This document shows, piece by piece, positions 57,508-64,000 of a stretch of DNA of 64,000 bases. Source of the DNA: Pelotalea chapellei (GTDB lineage Bacteria > Desulfobacterota > Desulfuromonadia > Geobacterales > Pseudopelobacteraceae). Location: contig NZ_JAHDYS010000013.1 of the NCBI RefSeq assembly GCF_018531195.1, positions 62,001 through 126,000 of the forward strand, written 5' to 3'. The notes beneath the pieces are model-generated. The model had not been told where the DNA came from and searched no databases. It saw nothing but the letters and a program-made list of their open reading frames with translations. How positions within the stretch are numbered: position 1 is the first letter of the stretch; each line of letters begins with the position of its first letter. Made by a program: the position numbers and the translations under genes.

Positions 57508-58197
57508 CTATCTGTTACGATTAATCAGGCCCTCATATTCCTTCTGAATTTCCGCAGGAGCGATGTCCGCGTAGGTAAGTTGTGTTCCCCAACTTTTAGA
57601 GCCTTTTTTTACTTCATGATACAGGGCTGAAGGTGGCTGCCGAGTTTTGAAAGCAATCAGGGAGGCAAGTATGATCTCCTGATTTCCTGCGCCGGCTTTG
57701 CGCATCGTTCCCAACTCCGCTTCCCCATACAACCGGAAACGCAACAACAATTCATCAACCACGAGATCAGCAAGGCGGTCATCAGCGGCATTAGCTTTTA
57801 ATGCTTCAGCAAACTGTTTTCCTATGGCTTTCTCAGGAACTCGCAGTGGAGTTATTACCTGCTGCCATGTTGCTTTGGTCTTTCGCGCCTGTAACAGCGA
57901 CTCCGGGTCGGTGCCGGTTTTGGACGCCAACCAGTGCGAAACCCAAAGATCAGTTGCAGATACGCCCCTTTGTTTCTTCATAACGATCATCTTTTTATCG
58001 ATCTTAAAGGCAGCCGCAAAGAAAGAGTTCTGACTGGTAGCTAAAAAGTAAGGATCCGCCATGGTTGGGCGTGCAGGATCATAGGAGCGGTCGGTGAAAC
58101 AGTGACAAGTGATTGCAGGTATGGCCAGCGCCGGCAGCGGAGCCATAAGAAGCATGATAAATGTGAGTTGCAAAGTGCTGCGGATAATGAGTTTCAT
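57508..58197 (-). CDS. Exported protein of unknown function
   Basis: A 229-residue protein with signal peptide (MLLMAPLPALA) and AAAGGA 5 nt before the ATG. The mature N-terminus has ITCHCFTDRSYDPARPTMAD, two Cys around one His, resembling a small metal or heme-ligating motif but not CxxCH. The rest is helical and charged, without recognisable domains. I do not recognise the family. It lies upstream of the PqiC-like gene on the same strand, 148 nt apart. Confidence 0.72.
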   Translation of the reverse strand: MKLIIRSTLQLTFIMLLMAPLPALAIPAITCHCFTDRSYDPARPTMADPYFLATSQNSFFAAAFKIDKKMIVMKKQRGVSATDLWVSHWLASKTGTDPESLLQARKTKATWQQVITPLRVPEKAIGKQFAEALKANAADDRLADLVVDELLLRFRLYGEAELGTMRKAGAGNQEIILASLIAFKTRQPPSALYHEVKKGSKSWGTQLTYADIAPAEIQKEYEGLINRNR

Positions 58198-58557
58198 AGA
58201 TATCCTTTAAATTCGCTTTAAAAACTAAATTTTTAACCACGTTCAGATAACTTCCAGGTCGTTATATAACCTCAGCTGACAATGATAATACCATTCCTTG
58301 GAACGCGACTATTGACGCAAGTCAAAGAGCGAAGGTTTTATCGTAGGTGGAAAGGTGGACGCGGCAGTTAGCAAGGAGAGAGGTTATGAATGCTTTTTAA
58401 TGGTCAAAAATGAGGTTTAGGGACAGATCAACTGTTTTTTTCACATAACTCCTTTTCTGACAGCGAAAAAACCATGATGTTCGTTGACCCAGCAAGATAT
58501 CTATGTTAAAAACCGCAACCCTATTAAATTTTATTTTCTTCAACACAAGGAGCGAAC
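58198..58557. promoter_or_regulatory. Divergent promoter region with likely HU promoter
   Basis: TTGACC (58484-58489) and TAAAAA (58507-58512) with 17-bp spacing lie about 45 bp before the HU start; AAGGAG follows at 58547. The remaining 280 bp contain no supported gene. Confidence 0.5.
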
Positions 58558-58824
58558 ATGACAAAAGGTGAATTCATCGCATCAGTAGCAGAGAAAACCG
58601 GGCTTACCAAAGCTGCCGCAGCTGAGGCTGTTGACGCTTTCGTGGCAACTGTCGCAGAAACACTCAAAGCAGGTGGCAAGATTACGTTCCCAGGCTTCGG
58701 TACTTTCAGCGTTTCAGAACGTGCTGCCCGTAAAGGCCGCAACCCACAGACCGGTGCTGAGCTTCAGATCGCCGCATCCAAAAGTGGTAAGTTTGCAGCA
58801 GGCAAAGATTTGAAAGGCCTCTAA
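58558..58824 (+). CDS. HU-family DNA-binding protein
   Basis: An 88-residue histone-like protein that bends and compacts DNA as a dimer. It has the helical N-terminal half MTKGEFIASVAEKTGLTKAA, the KITFPGFGTFSV turn, and the DNA-binding arm around RKGRNPQTGAELQI with the intercalating Pro. The body is nearer HU than IHF. AAGGAG precedes ATG 58558. It ends before a perfect 13-bp hairpin. Confidence 0.95.
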   Translation: MTKGEFIASVAEKTGLTKAAAAEAVDAFVATVAETLKAGGKITFPGFGTFSVSERAARKGRNPQTGAELQIAASKSGKFAAGKDLKGL

Positions 58825-58844
58825 AAACAGGTTTAATCTATTTC

Positions 58845-58877
58845 GAGAAAGCTGCGCTTAACCGGCGCAGCTTTCTC
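58845..58877 (+). terminator. Hairpin after the HU gene
   Basis: GAGAAAGCTGCGC/GCGCAGCTTTCTC perfect 13-bp stem, 7-nt loop; only a weak T content follows. Confidence 0.65.
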
Positions 58878-59036
58878 CAGCATCCCCGCCGGCAGCCCTT
58901 CCTCACTAACCTTCCCAACTCAAGATTTAAAGCAGAAAAAAAAACGGACCACCAAAAATGGCAGCCCAACCCTGCACTTATTGCTATATTTCTGCCCCCT
59001 GGCGAAAGAAGCGGTGGACCTGAAACAACATCAGGA

Positions 59037-59078
59037 GCCTGTCAGACTTTTCGCTACGGTTTCCTAAGTCCGACAGCC
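59037..59078 (-). terminator. Hairpin after tupC
   Basis: GCCTGTCAGACTT and AAGTCCGACAGCC pair at 11 of 13 positions just beyond the tupC stop (minus strand). It lacks a long U-tract. Probable end of the tungstate operon. Confidence 0.5.
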
Positions 59079-59080
59079 CT

Positions 59081-60178
59081 CTAGTCTCCAATACGTATGA
59101 GGTGAACCGAAGCTGCCTTGAAAGAAACGTGGACCTGTTTTCCCACTTCAAGGTGCAGTGTGCCGACGGATTGCGGCGTAAGGTATGCCACCAGGGAAAA
59201 GCCGCAGTCCAGCCAGATCTTGTTGTAGACCCCCATGGGGATGATCCTTGTAATGGTTGATGGATATACGTTTCGTGCGCTGGTTGCCCCCCCCGGATTG
59301 TCGGTGGTGATGGTTACATTTTCGGGTCGGATGCAAAACACAGCCATCTCTCCCGGTGATCCGTTACCTGCAACCTCAATCAGCTGTTTCCCGATCGACA
59401 GAGTGAGCATACCAACTGAGGCTGCCTGCACCTCGGCGCTGAGTACATTTTCCATCCCGACAAAGGCTGCGACCAACTCATTGGCGGGACGATGCATCAC
59501 ATCCACCGGGGATCCGCTCTGAACGATCTTTCCACCACTCACTACTGCCATCCTGTTTGACAGGCGCAGCGCCTCCAGCCTGTCATGGGTTGCCACGATT
59601 GCCGTGGTCCCTGTTTCACGAAGAATCCCTTCCAGATCCTCGGTAAGAGCCAGACGCGTCGGGGGATCCAGTGCGGAAAACGGCTCATCAAGGAAGATCA
59701 TTTCAGGCTTTATGGCAAAGGCGCGCGCCAGGCTCACCCGCTGAGCTTCTCCGCCTGACAGCTTGCGTGCGGAGCGCTTTGCAAATGCCACCATGTTAAC
59801 CAGCTCAAGGGTCTCCATTACCCGCCTGTCAATCTCCCGTCGCGTCATGCGACGAATTTTCAAACCCGCAGCCACATTATCGAATACCGTCGCATCAAAC
59901 AGCAGCGGTTCCTGGAAGACCATGGCCAACCGGCGACGGTATAACAGCTTGGACCGCTCGGAGACGATCTGCTCTCCCCGATACAGTACATCCCCCGTTA
60001 TGGGTTGAAGCAGACAGGCAAGGGTTAACAGAAGCGTCGACTTGCCCGAACCGTTCGGCCCGATCAGCGACAGCACTTCCCGTTCACGGAGATAAAATTC
60101 AGGAACATCCAACACCTGAACTCCGCCACGCTTTACCGATAGATTTCTTGCTTCCAGGAGCATGGCCGTATCAATCAT
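59081..60178 (-). CDS. tupC: Tungstate-type ABC transporter, ATP-binding subunit
   Basis: A 365-residue ATPase energising oxyanion import: Walker A GPNGSGKST, Q-loop VFQEPLLFD, signature KLSGGEAQRVSLARA, Walker B MIFLDEP, H-loop ATHDR. The last 130 residues form a TOBE/MOP-like regulatory domain that in relatives binds molybdate or tungstate. Its start overlaps the tupB stop by four bases, so it belongs to the porin-tupA-tupB-tupC operon. The substrate is inferred from TupA. Confidence 0.9.
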   Translation of the reverse strand: MIDTAMLLEARNLSVKRGGVQVLDVPEFYLREREVLSLIGPNGSGKSTLLLTLACLLQPITGDVLYRGEQIVSERSKLLYRRRLAMVFQEPLLFDATVFDNVAAGLKIRRMTRREIDRRVMETLELVNMVAFAKRSARKLSGGEAQRVSLARAFAIKPEMIFLDEPFSALDPPTRLALTEDLEGILRETGTTAIVATHDRLEALRLSNRMAVVSGGKIVQSGSPVDVMHRPANELVAAFVGMENVLSAEVQAASVGMLTLSIGKQLIEVAGNGSPGEMAVFCIRPENVTITTDNPGGATSARNVYPSTITRIIPMGVYNKIWLDCGFSLVAYLTPQSVGTLHLEVGKQVHVSFKAASVHLIRIGD

Positions 60179-60873
60179 CGTGGACGCTCCCTCTGCTGGA
60201 TTCGTGTAAGCAGGTAATTGATCGCAAAACAGAGCAGCAGCAAAATCAGGCTCAGTGCGATTGCCACATCGAAATTGCCGCGGCCGGCTTCCATTACTGT
60301 TGCGGTTGTTAAGACCCGCGAATATCCCTTGATGTTGCCCCCCACCATTATGGAAGCTCCCACCTCGGAAATGACCCCGCCAAAGCCGGCCATGACTCCG
60401 GCGAGCAGAGGAAGACGTGCCTCCTTGATCAGCATCCAGACCATTTGTCCGCGGCTGGCGCCGAGGGCAAGAATCTGAAGTTTCAGGTTCGCGGGAAGGT
60501 TCTGGATTGAGGCGACGGTAATGCCTGTGACGATGGGAGTTGCGATAATGGCCTGGGCAAGGATCATGGCGCCAGGGGTGTAGAGTATCTCCAGGAAGCC
60601 GAGCGGTCCGTTACGCCAGAGAAAAATGGTGACAAAAAGGCCAACCACGACCGGCGGCAGACCCATGCCGGTGTTGACGATACTCACCAGCAGGCGCTTG
60701 CCGGGGAAATCGGCAAGCGCCAGCATTGTGCCGAAGGAAATGCCCAAAAAGAGACTGATCAGTGTGGCGCACCCTGATACCTTAAGTGAGAGCCAGGTGA
60801 TGTTCAGCACTTCCGGATCAAGGGTGACGATCAGAGCAATTGCCTTGGCGATGCCTTCAATGATGAGGTCCAC
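60175..60873 (-). CDS. tupB: Tungstate-type ABC transporter, permease subunit
   Basis: A 232-residue inner-membrane permease of the ModB/TupB type with five to six helices and the coupling motif for the ATPase (ASRGQMVWMLIKEARLPLLA). The early segment SLKVSGCATLISLFLGISFG and GMGLPPVVVGLFVT are typical of TupB. It overlaps tupA by one base and tupC by four. Confidence 0.92.
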   Translation of the reverse strand: MDLIIEGIAKAIALIVTLDPEVLNITWLSLKVSGCATLISLFLGISFGTMLALADFPGKRLLVSIVNTGMGLPPVVVGLFVTIFLWRNGPLGFLEILYTPGAMILAQAIIATPIVTGITVASIQNLPANLKLQILALGASRGQMVWMLIKEARLPLLAGVMAGFGGVISEVGASIMVGGNIKGYSRVLTTATVMEAGRGNFDVAIALSLILLLLCFAINYLLTRIQQRERPR

Positions 60874-61727
60874 TACAGTCCCAGTGTTTCAGGTTTTTTC
60901 CCGGCATCAGGGAAGAAGAGAGGGGCACCGAATTTGTCTACTCCGAAGGTGCCGATGATTTTCTGGACTTTCTGCGAGACCATGAAGTCGGCAAATGCTT
61001 TGGCCCCTGCAACGTTAACTTTCGACCACTTTACCGGATTCACCTCAATCACGTGATAGACATTGAGCAGCGAGGGGTCGCCTTCCACGAGGATCTCCAG
61101 ACGCAGCCTTTTTATCAGGGCGAGATACGTCCCGCGGTCGGTCAGGGCGTAGCCCTTCTTCTCGGCAGCTACATTGAGAGTTTCTCCCATGCCGAGTCCT
61201 GTCTGCTGGTACCACTTCTGCCCCTCGGCATTGATGCCCGCGGCTTTCCAGAGCTTTTTCTCCTTGGCATGGGTGCCCGAGTTGTCCCCCCGCGACAGGA
61301 ACAATGAACCGGAGTGAGCAATCTTTTTGACTGCCTCGGCCGATGTCTTCGTACCGCGAAGCTTTGCCGGATCATTTGGGGGTCCGACAATCACGAAATC
61401 GTTATGCATGACGAGTCGTCTGTTAACCCCGAACCCTTCCACCATGAATTTCTTCTCGTCATCGGGTGAGTGCACCAGCAGCACGTCCGCCTCGCCTTTC
61501 TTTCCCATGGCCATGGCCTGACCGGAACCGACCGCAATGGTCTTGACAAAATAGCCACTCTGTTTCTCGAAAGCCGGGATCAGCACATCAAGCAGGCCCG
61601 AATCCTGTGTGCTGGTAGTGGTCGCGAGAATCAGCGCCTTAGGCGCTGCCGCCGCCAGGGAAGCGGCACCGACGATGAATGTAAGCACCACAACAACAGC
61701 ACACCACATCTTTTTAAATCGGTTCAT
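60873..61727 (-). CDS. tupA: Tungstate-binding periplasmic protein
   Basis: A 284-residue exported solute-binding protein (signal peptide cleaved near LAAAAPK). The oxyanion-binding motif ATTTSTQDSGLLD of TupA is present, with SRGDNSGTHAKEK, the second family motif. TupA distinguishes tungstate from molybdate with very high affinity; which anion is bound here is not provable from sequence. AAGGAG precedes the ATG. It lies 109 nt after the porin gene with a stem-loop between. Confidence 0.93.
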   Translation of the reverse strand: MNRFKKMWCAVVVVLTFIVGAASLAAAAPKALILATTTSTQDSGLLDVLIPAFEKQSGYFVKTIAVGSGQAMAMGKKGEADVLLVHSPDDEKKFMVEGFGVNRRLVMHNDFVIVGPPNDPAKLRGTKTSAEAVKKIAHSGSLFLSRGDNSGTHAKEKKLWKAAGINAEGQKWYQQTGLGMGETLNVAAEKKGYALTDRGTYLALIKRLRLEILVEGDPSLLNVYHVIEVNPVKWSKVNVAGAKAFADFMVSQKVQKIIGTFGVDKFGAPLFFPDAGKKPETLGL

Positions 61728-61785
61728 TGTGTTCTCCTTCGTTCACAATAATAGTTTCTATTTTACCTGGCTGGCCCGCCACTCT

Positions 61786-61812
61786 CTGGTGCAGGAATAT
61801 CTCCTGCACCAG
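61786..61812 (-). other. Intercistronic hairpin between porin and tupA
   Basis: CTGGTGCAGGA/TCCTGCACCAG perfect 11-bp stem, 5-nt loop, with no U-tract. It may protect or trim the porin mRNA so that porin and transporter are made in different amounts. Confidence 0.5.
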
Positions 61813-61836
61813 TTGAATTCCTGCCACACCTGCAGA

Positions 61837-63129
61837 TCAGAACAAAATTTGAGCCTGGAATCTGACCTGGTTGTCGTCAGTCGGGTTTGCACCTTTGGTG
61901 GATGCAATTCCAGACTGTTTATGGACGTTGGTATAATCAGCCTGAAGTTTGAGGTTGTGGTTATTGATATACCATGATGCCGCCACTGCGTTCTCTGTCC
62001 AATGATCGTTCAGCACGTCGCGGTTAGGATCAAGATATGAAAAACGATAGGCAAGTTCAACTTTCTTCGGGATCACGAAATAACCAGCCTGAGCATAGAA
62101 ACCTTCTGCACGCAGTTTGTGCCGGGATTGCTGTCCATCTGCCTCGCCGGAGAAATATTCACCAGTTACAGATAGCCCGCGCCACTTGAAGGCCGTATCA
62201 ATGCCAAAGGTATTAAAATCAAGGGACTCACCGGCACTAAATTTCTGGGAAGCGGTCATGAGAGGACTACCAATCCCGTACCATCCGGTGCTCTTGGCAA
62301 AGCCGAGATTATTGCTCTCTCCAATAAAAATTGTATCCCTGAAATAGTTAGCACCTACTGACAACAAGGGTTTATCGCTGTATTCCACATCGGACTCGGA
62401 GTATTTCATTTCACCGAAAGGGTTTACGGTAATCCGGGCAGCAAGGGCATTATCGTTGGTTGTACGGTAGGTATTCTGACCGACTCCACCAAAGCCGGCG
62501 ATGTTGTAGTTGAAAATACCACCAGCAATCTTGCCATGCACCATCAATCCCGTATCATAAGTCGGTACAAATGCATTTGTAACAATCGACTGGTCTACAA
62601 ACTGTTGTGCCGTGGAAGCAGTAATGAACTGCCTGCCGAACTGGACCTTATCCTGGCCGAAACGAAACTGAAGTTCGTCGAATAACCGGTAGTTTATCCA
62701 GGTTTCTTCCAGAAGCCCGCCATTGTTGGTAGTTCCTCCGGCGATATTGGCGAAATTCAGGGACATCTTGTAGGTCAGATTCTTGGAATACGCATAACCA
62801 TTAAATAGCAGCTTTATGCGCCGCAGCTCAAATTTACTGAAATCCTGCGCCTGCTTAGCAGCAGTGTCATTGACATTGTCAAGGTCCATCAAAGTATAAC
62901 GGAGCTGATAAGAAGCCCCGATTGAGCTGCTGAACTTGCCATCAGAAGAGGTGAAGTTGAAACCTTCGCCCAGCTTATATTTGCTTGGGCTGTTTTTTTG
63001 AACCTCCTTGTAATCCTCTTCCGTAATCACCCCTTTTTCCTTCAAAACTTCCTCAAGTGTCTTTGCCCCGGCACTCTGGGAAACACATACAGCGGCCAGC
63101 GCTGCGACTGCCAACATCCCTCTTTTCAC
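61837..63129 (-). CDS. OprP/OprO-like outer-membrane anion porin in the tungstate operon
   Basis: A 430-residue exported porin. Start GTG 63129 has AAGGAGG at 5 nt and is followed by a signal peptide (MLAVAALAAVCVSQSAGA). The mature N-terminus TLEEVLKEKGVITEEDYKE is the short helical segment typical of the phosphate-selective porin O/P family. Then come beta strands with FELRRIKLLFNGYAYSKNLT, FRFGQDKVQFGRQ and the C-terminal VRFQAQILF ending in Phe. It is first in the operon with tupABC and directly behind two tandem riboswitch-like elements. It probably lets tungstate or molybdate through the outer membrane; that specificity is inference. Confidence 0.88.
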   Translation of the reverse strand: MKRGMLAVAALAAVCVSQSAGAKTLEEVLKEKGVITEEDYKEVQKNSPSKYKLGEGFNFTSSDGKFSSSIGASYQLRYTLMDLDNVNDTAAKQAQDFSKFELRRIKLLFNGYAYSKNLTYKMSLNFANIAGGTTNNGGLLEETWINYRLFDELQFRFGQDKVQFGRQFITASTAQQFVDQSIVTNAFVPTYDTGLMVHGKIAGGIFNYNIAGFGGVGQNTYRTTNDNALAARITVNPFGEMKYSESDVEYSDKPLLSVGANYFRDTIFIGESNNLGFAKSTGWYGIGSPLMTASQKFSAGESLDFNTFGIDTAFKWRGLSVTGEYFSGEADGQQSRHKLRAEGFYAQAGYFVIPKKVELAYRFSYLDPNRDVLNDHWTENAVAASWYINNHNLKLQADYTNVHKQSGIASTKGANPTDDNQVRFQAQILF

Positions 63130-63216
63130 GACTTCCTCCTTGGGTATTAAATGCGGGTTTCCCCGTGCTGCACATTTCATGAACATCAATTCAGGCAAAT
63201 CCTGAGTGCGCTGAAA

Positions 63217-63248
63217 CAAAAAAAAGGACCCTTCGGTTAGAAGAGTCC
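63217..63248 (-). terminator. Attenuator terminator of leader element 1
   Basis: On the minus strand GGACTCTTC/GAAGGGTCC (one G-U pair, 5-nt loop) followed by eight T residues. It lies about 90 nt before the porin start codon, after the conserved RNA element, so it would stop transcription ahead of the operon. Confidence 0.85.
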
Positions 63249-63282
63249 CCTACGTGCGAATAATAGTATTCGTCGATTCGAG

Positions 63283-63382
63283 ATTCTCCTGTTCAAAAGG
63301 AAGGCGCAGCCGTTTCCAGCGACACCCATAGGCCGGGCACCATGAGGGGATTTCCCTTTTAGGCGCGGCGGCTCGGAGAGTT
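63283..63382 (-). promoter_or_regulatory. Moco/Tuco riboswitch-like aptamer, gene-proximal copy
   Basis: A conserved structured leader with CTCCGAGCCGCCGCGCC, GGGAAATCCCC, GGCCTATGGGTGTCGC and GGAAACGGCTGCGCC in order, followed by a CGAATA/TATTCG hairpin and terminator 1. Complementary segments (GCCGC-GC / GC-GGCTGC) and GAAA-type loops with CCTAA/TATGG resemble the tetraloop-receptor arrangement of the Moco RNA class. The gene context (molybdate/tungstate-type transporter) fits. The class assignment is from memory of the consensus. Confidence 0.7.
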
Positions 63383-63435
63383 ATTGCAAAATTGTAAGCG
63401 GTTCAGTTGGCTAGTGCATGCAATCCCATTGAAAT

Positions 63436-63469
63436 AAAAAAAAAGGGACTCTCCGGTTGGAAGAGTCCC
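63436..63469 (-). terminator. Attenuator terminator of leader element 2
   Basis: On the minus strand GGGACTCTTCC/GGAGAGTCCC (one bulged T) followed by nine T residues. It lies directly after the distal aptamer copy. Confidence 0.88.
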
Positions 63470-63500
63470 GCACGCACGAATAGCTATTCGTTAGATTCGA

Positions 63501-63600
63501 GATTCTCCTGTTCAAAAGGAAGGCACAGCCGTTTCCCGCGGCACCCATAGGCCGTACACCATGAGGGGTTTCCCTGGTAGGTGCAGCGGCTCGGAGAGTT
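63501..63600 (-). promoter_or_regulatory. Moco/Tuco riboswitch-like aptamer, promoter-proximal copy
   Basis: Second copy of the leader element with the same order of conserved blocks: CTCCGAGCCGCTGCACC, AGGGAAACCCC, GGCCTATGGGTGCCGC, GGAAACGGCTGTGCC. Compared with the other copy, paired positions change together (for example GCGCC/GGCGC there versus GCACC/GGTGC-type pairing here), which supports RNA structure. A CGAATAGCTATTCG palindrome links it to terminator 2. Copies are offset by 218 bp and transcribed in series. Confidence 0.7.
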
Positions 63601-63660
63601 GGTTATTTTTTTTGTTTTTTGTCGGTTTGGCTTCTGCCATGCCCAAACTGCAGGTAGGCT

Positions 63661-63689
63661 CTACTACAGCATTACGTACAATCAGTCAA
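63661..63689 (-). promoter_or_regulatory. Possible promoter of the riboswitch-porin-tup operon
   Basis: On the minus strand TTGACT (63689-63684) and TAGTAG (63666-63661) with a 17-bp spacer, about 60 bp before the first aptamer. The -10 is weak. It would give a leader of about 525 nt. Confidence 0.4.
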
Positions 63690-63779
63690 GGTATACATAA
63701 TTTGATTATGATTTTTTCATCTTTCCCACTCAGGTGACACTACTTGTACGTGCATTATGAGATCACACGGAAGGCAATT

Positions 63780-64000
63780 TTATATCCTCCCCAACATCTC
63801 CGCAATCTTCCCCGCCACCTCTCCGGTCAGGACAGGACAAATGCCTTTATGTGTCTGGCGAATGGTCTTGCAGCAGGTCACTCCATACTTTTCCTTGAAC
63901 CAGGTATGCAGCTCTTTGGTCAGGTGAGCAGTGACTTTTTTGTCCTGAAGCACCAGACCCAACGCAACAGTGCCCCCTGATACCGCTCCGCAAATACATC
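63780..64000 (-). CDS. C_GCAxxG_C_C family protein, C-terminal part (runs off right edge)
   Basis: The last 72 residues of a small redox/metal-site family protein. The visible CGAVSGGTVALGLV corresponds to the C/G-C-A-x-x-G motif and is followed by the downstream cysteines in VTCCKTIRQ and GICPVLTGEV, as in this family. The start and the first Cys lie outside the window. Family members are often next to metal or electron-transport genes; function is unknown. Confidence 0.72.
   Translation of the reverse strand, partial: CICGAVSGGTVALGLVLQDKKVTAHLTKELHTWFKEKYGVTCCKTIRQTHKGICPVLTGEVAGKIAEMLGRI

Noticed and set aside
63744-63980. Plus-strand 78-codon frame at the right edge
   Set aside because: Lies opposite the conserved C_GCAxxG_C_C coding frame.

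Overview
The window looks like a chromosomal segment of a Geobacter-type bacterium (order Geobacterales, Desulfuromonadota). The reasons are an outer-membrane porin gene followed by two multiheme c-type cytochrome genes, very many PAS/Cache histidine kinases and c-di-GMP enzymes, a pyruvate carboxylase, and a compact rpsB-tsf-pyrH-frr-uppS-cdsA-dxr-rseP block close to glnD. The species cannot be fixed from the sequence alone. No rRNA, tRNA, CRISPR array, transposase or prophage was seen; repeats are limited to small palindromic or dispersed elements.

Layout. 1-743: start of glnD (PII uridylyltransferase), running off the left edge. 0.9-1.8 kb: PAS-GGDEF diguanylate cyclase. 1.9-6.7 kb: pyruvate carboxylase, divergent from a branched-chain aminotransferase. 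6.7-7.1 kb: a small Cys-rich protein and a 2[4Fe-4S] ferredoxin. 7.1-14.4 kb: translation, nucleotide and envelope housekeeping block (rpsB, tsf, pyrH, frr, uppS, cdsA, dxr, rseP); cdsA appears to start at ATC. 14.4-22.1 kb (minus): stress cluster prkA-yeaH-spoVR plus a second PrkA-like kinase, associated with two palindromic repeat elements. 22.5-26.1 kb: porin-cytochrome conduit (beta-barrel, 8-heme and 9-heme cytochromes). 26.3-29.3 kb: tsaB, sucC, sucD. 29.7-32.5 kb: AspT/YidE-type transporter, Bax-inhibitor-1-like protein, small monooxygenase-fold protein.

32.7-38.7 kb (minus): a probable operon kaiC-kaiB-kaiB-histidine kinase-histidine kinase, with no kaiA. KaiC has a coiled-coil C-terminal extension and Ser-Ser at the phosphorylation site. 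39-50.7 kb: dienelactone hydrolase, a hybrid kinase with a sigma-54 response regulator (whose start is abnormal), then a tightly coupled five-gene signalling operon (Cache-PAS kinase, REC, PAS-DHp protein without an ATPase domain, REC, REC-GGDEF-EAL). 50.8-58.2 kb (minus, mostly): EamA transporter, DUF4403-like protein, a second Cache-PAS kinase, several small secreted proteins, an orphan PqiC-like lipoprotein and an unknown secreted protein. 58.5 kb: HU protein.

59.1-63.7 kb (minus): a metal-oxyanion uptake operon made of an OprP-like porin followed by tungstate-type tupA, tupB and tupC. It is preceded by two tandem leader elements, each a conserved structured RNA followed by an intrinsic terminator. 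They resemble the Moco/Tuco (molybdenum/tungsten cofactor) riboswitch class. The right edge holds the end of a C_GCAxxG_C_C family gene.

The strongest leads for something undescribed are the cofactor-riboswitch-controlled porin plus Tup transporter, and the two-KaiB KaiC operon with dedicated kinases. Secondary leads are a 175-nt MITE-like palindromic element with a target duplication and the two genes lacking a normal start codon.
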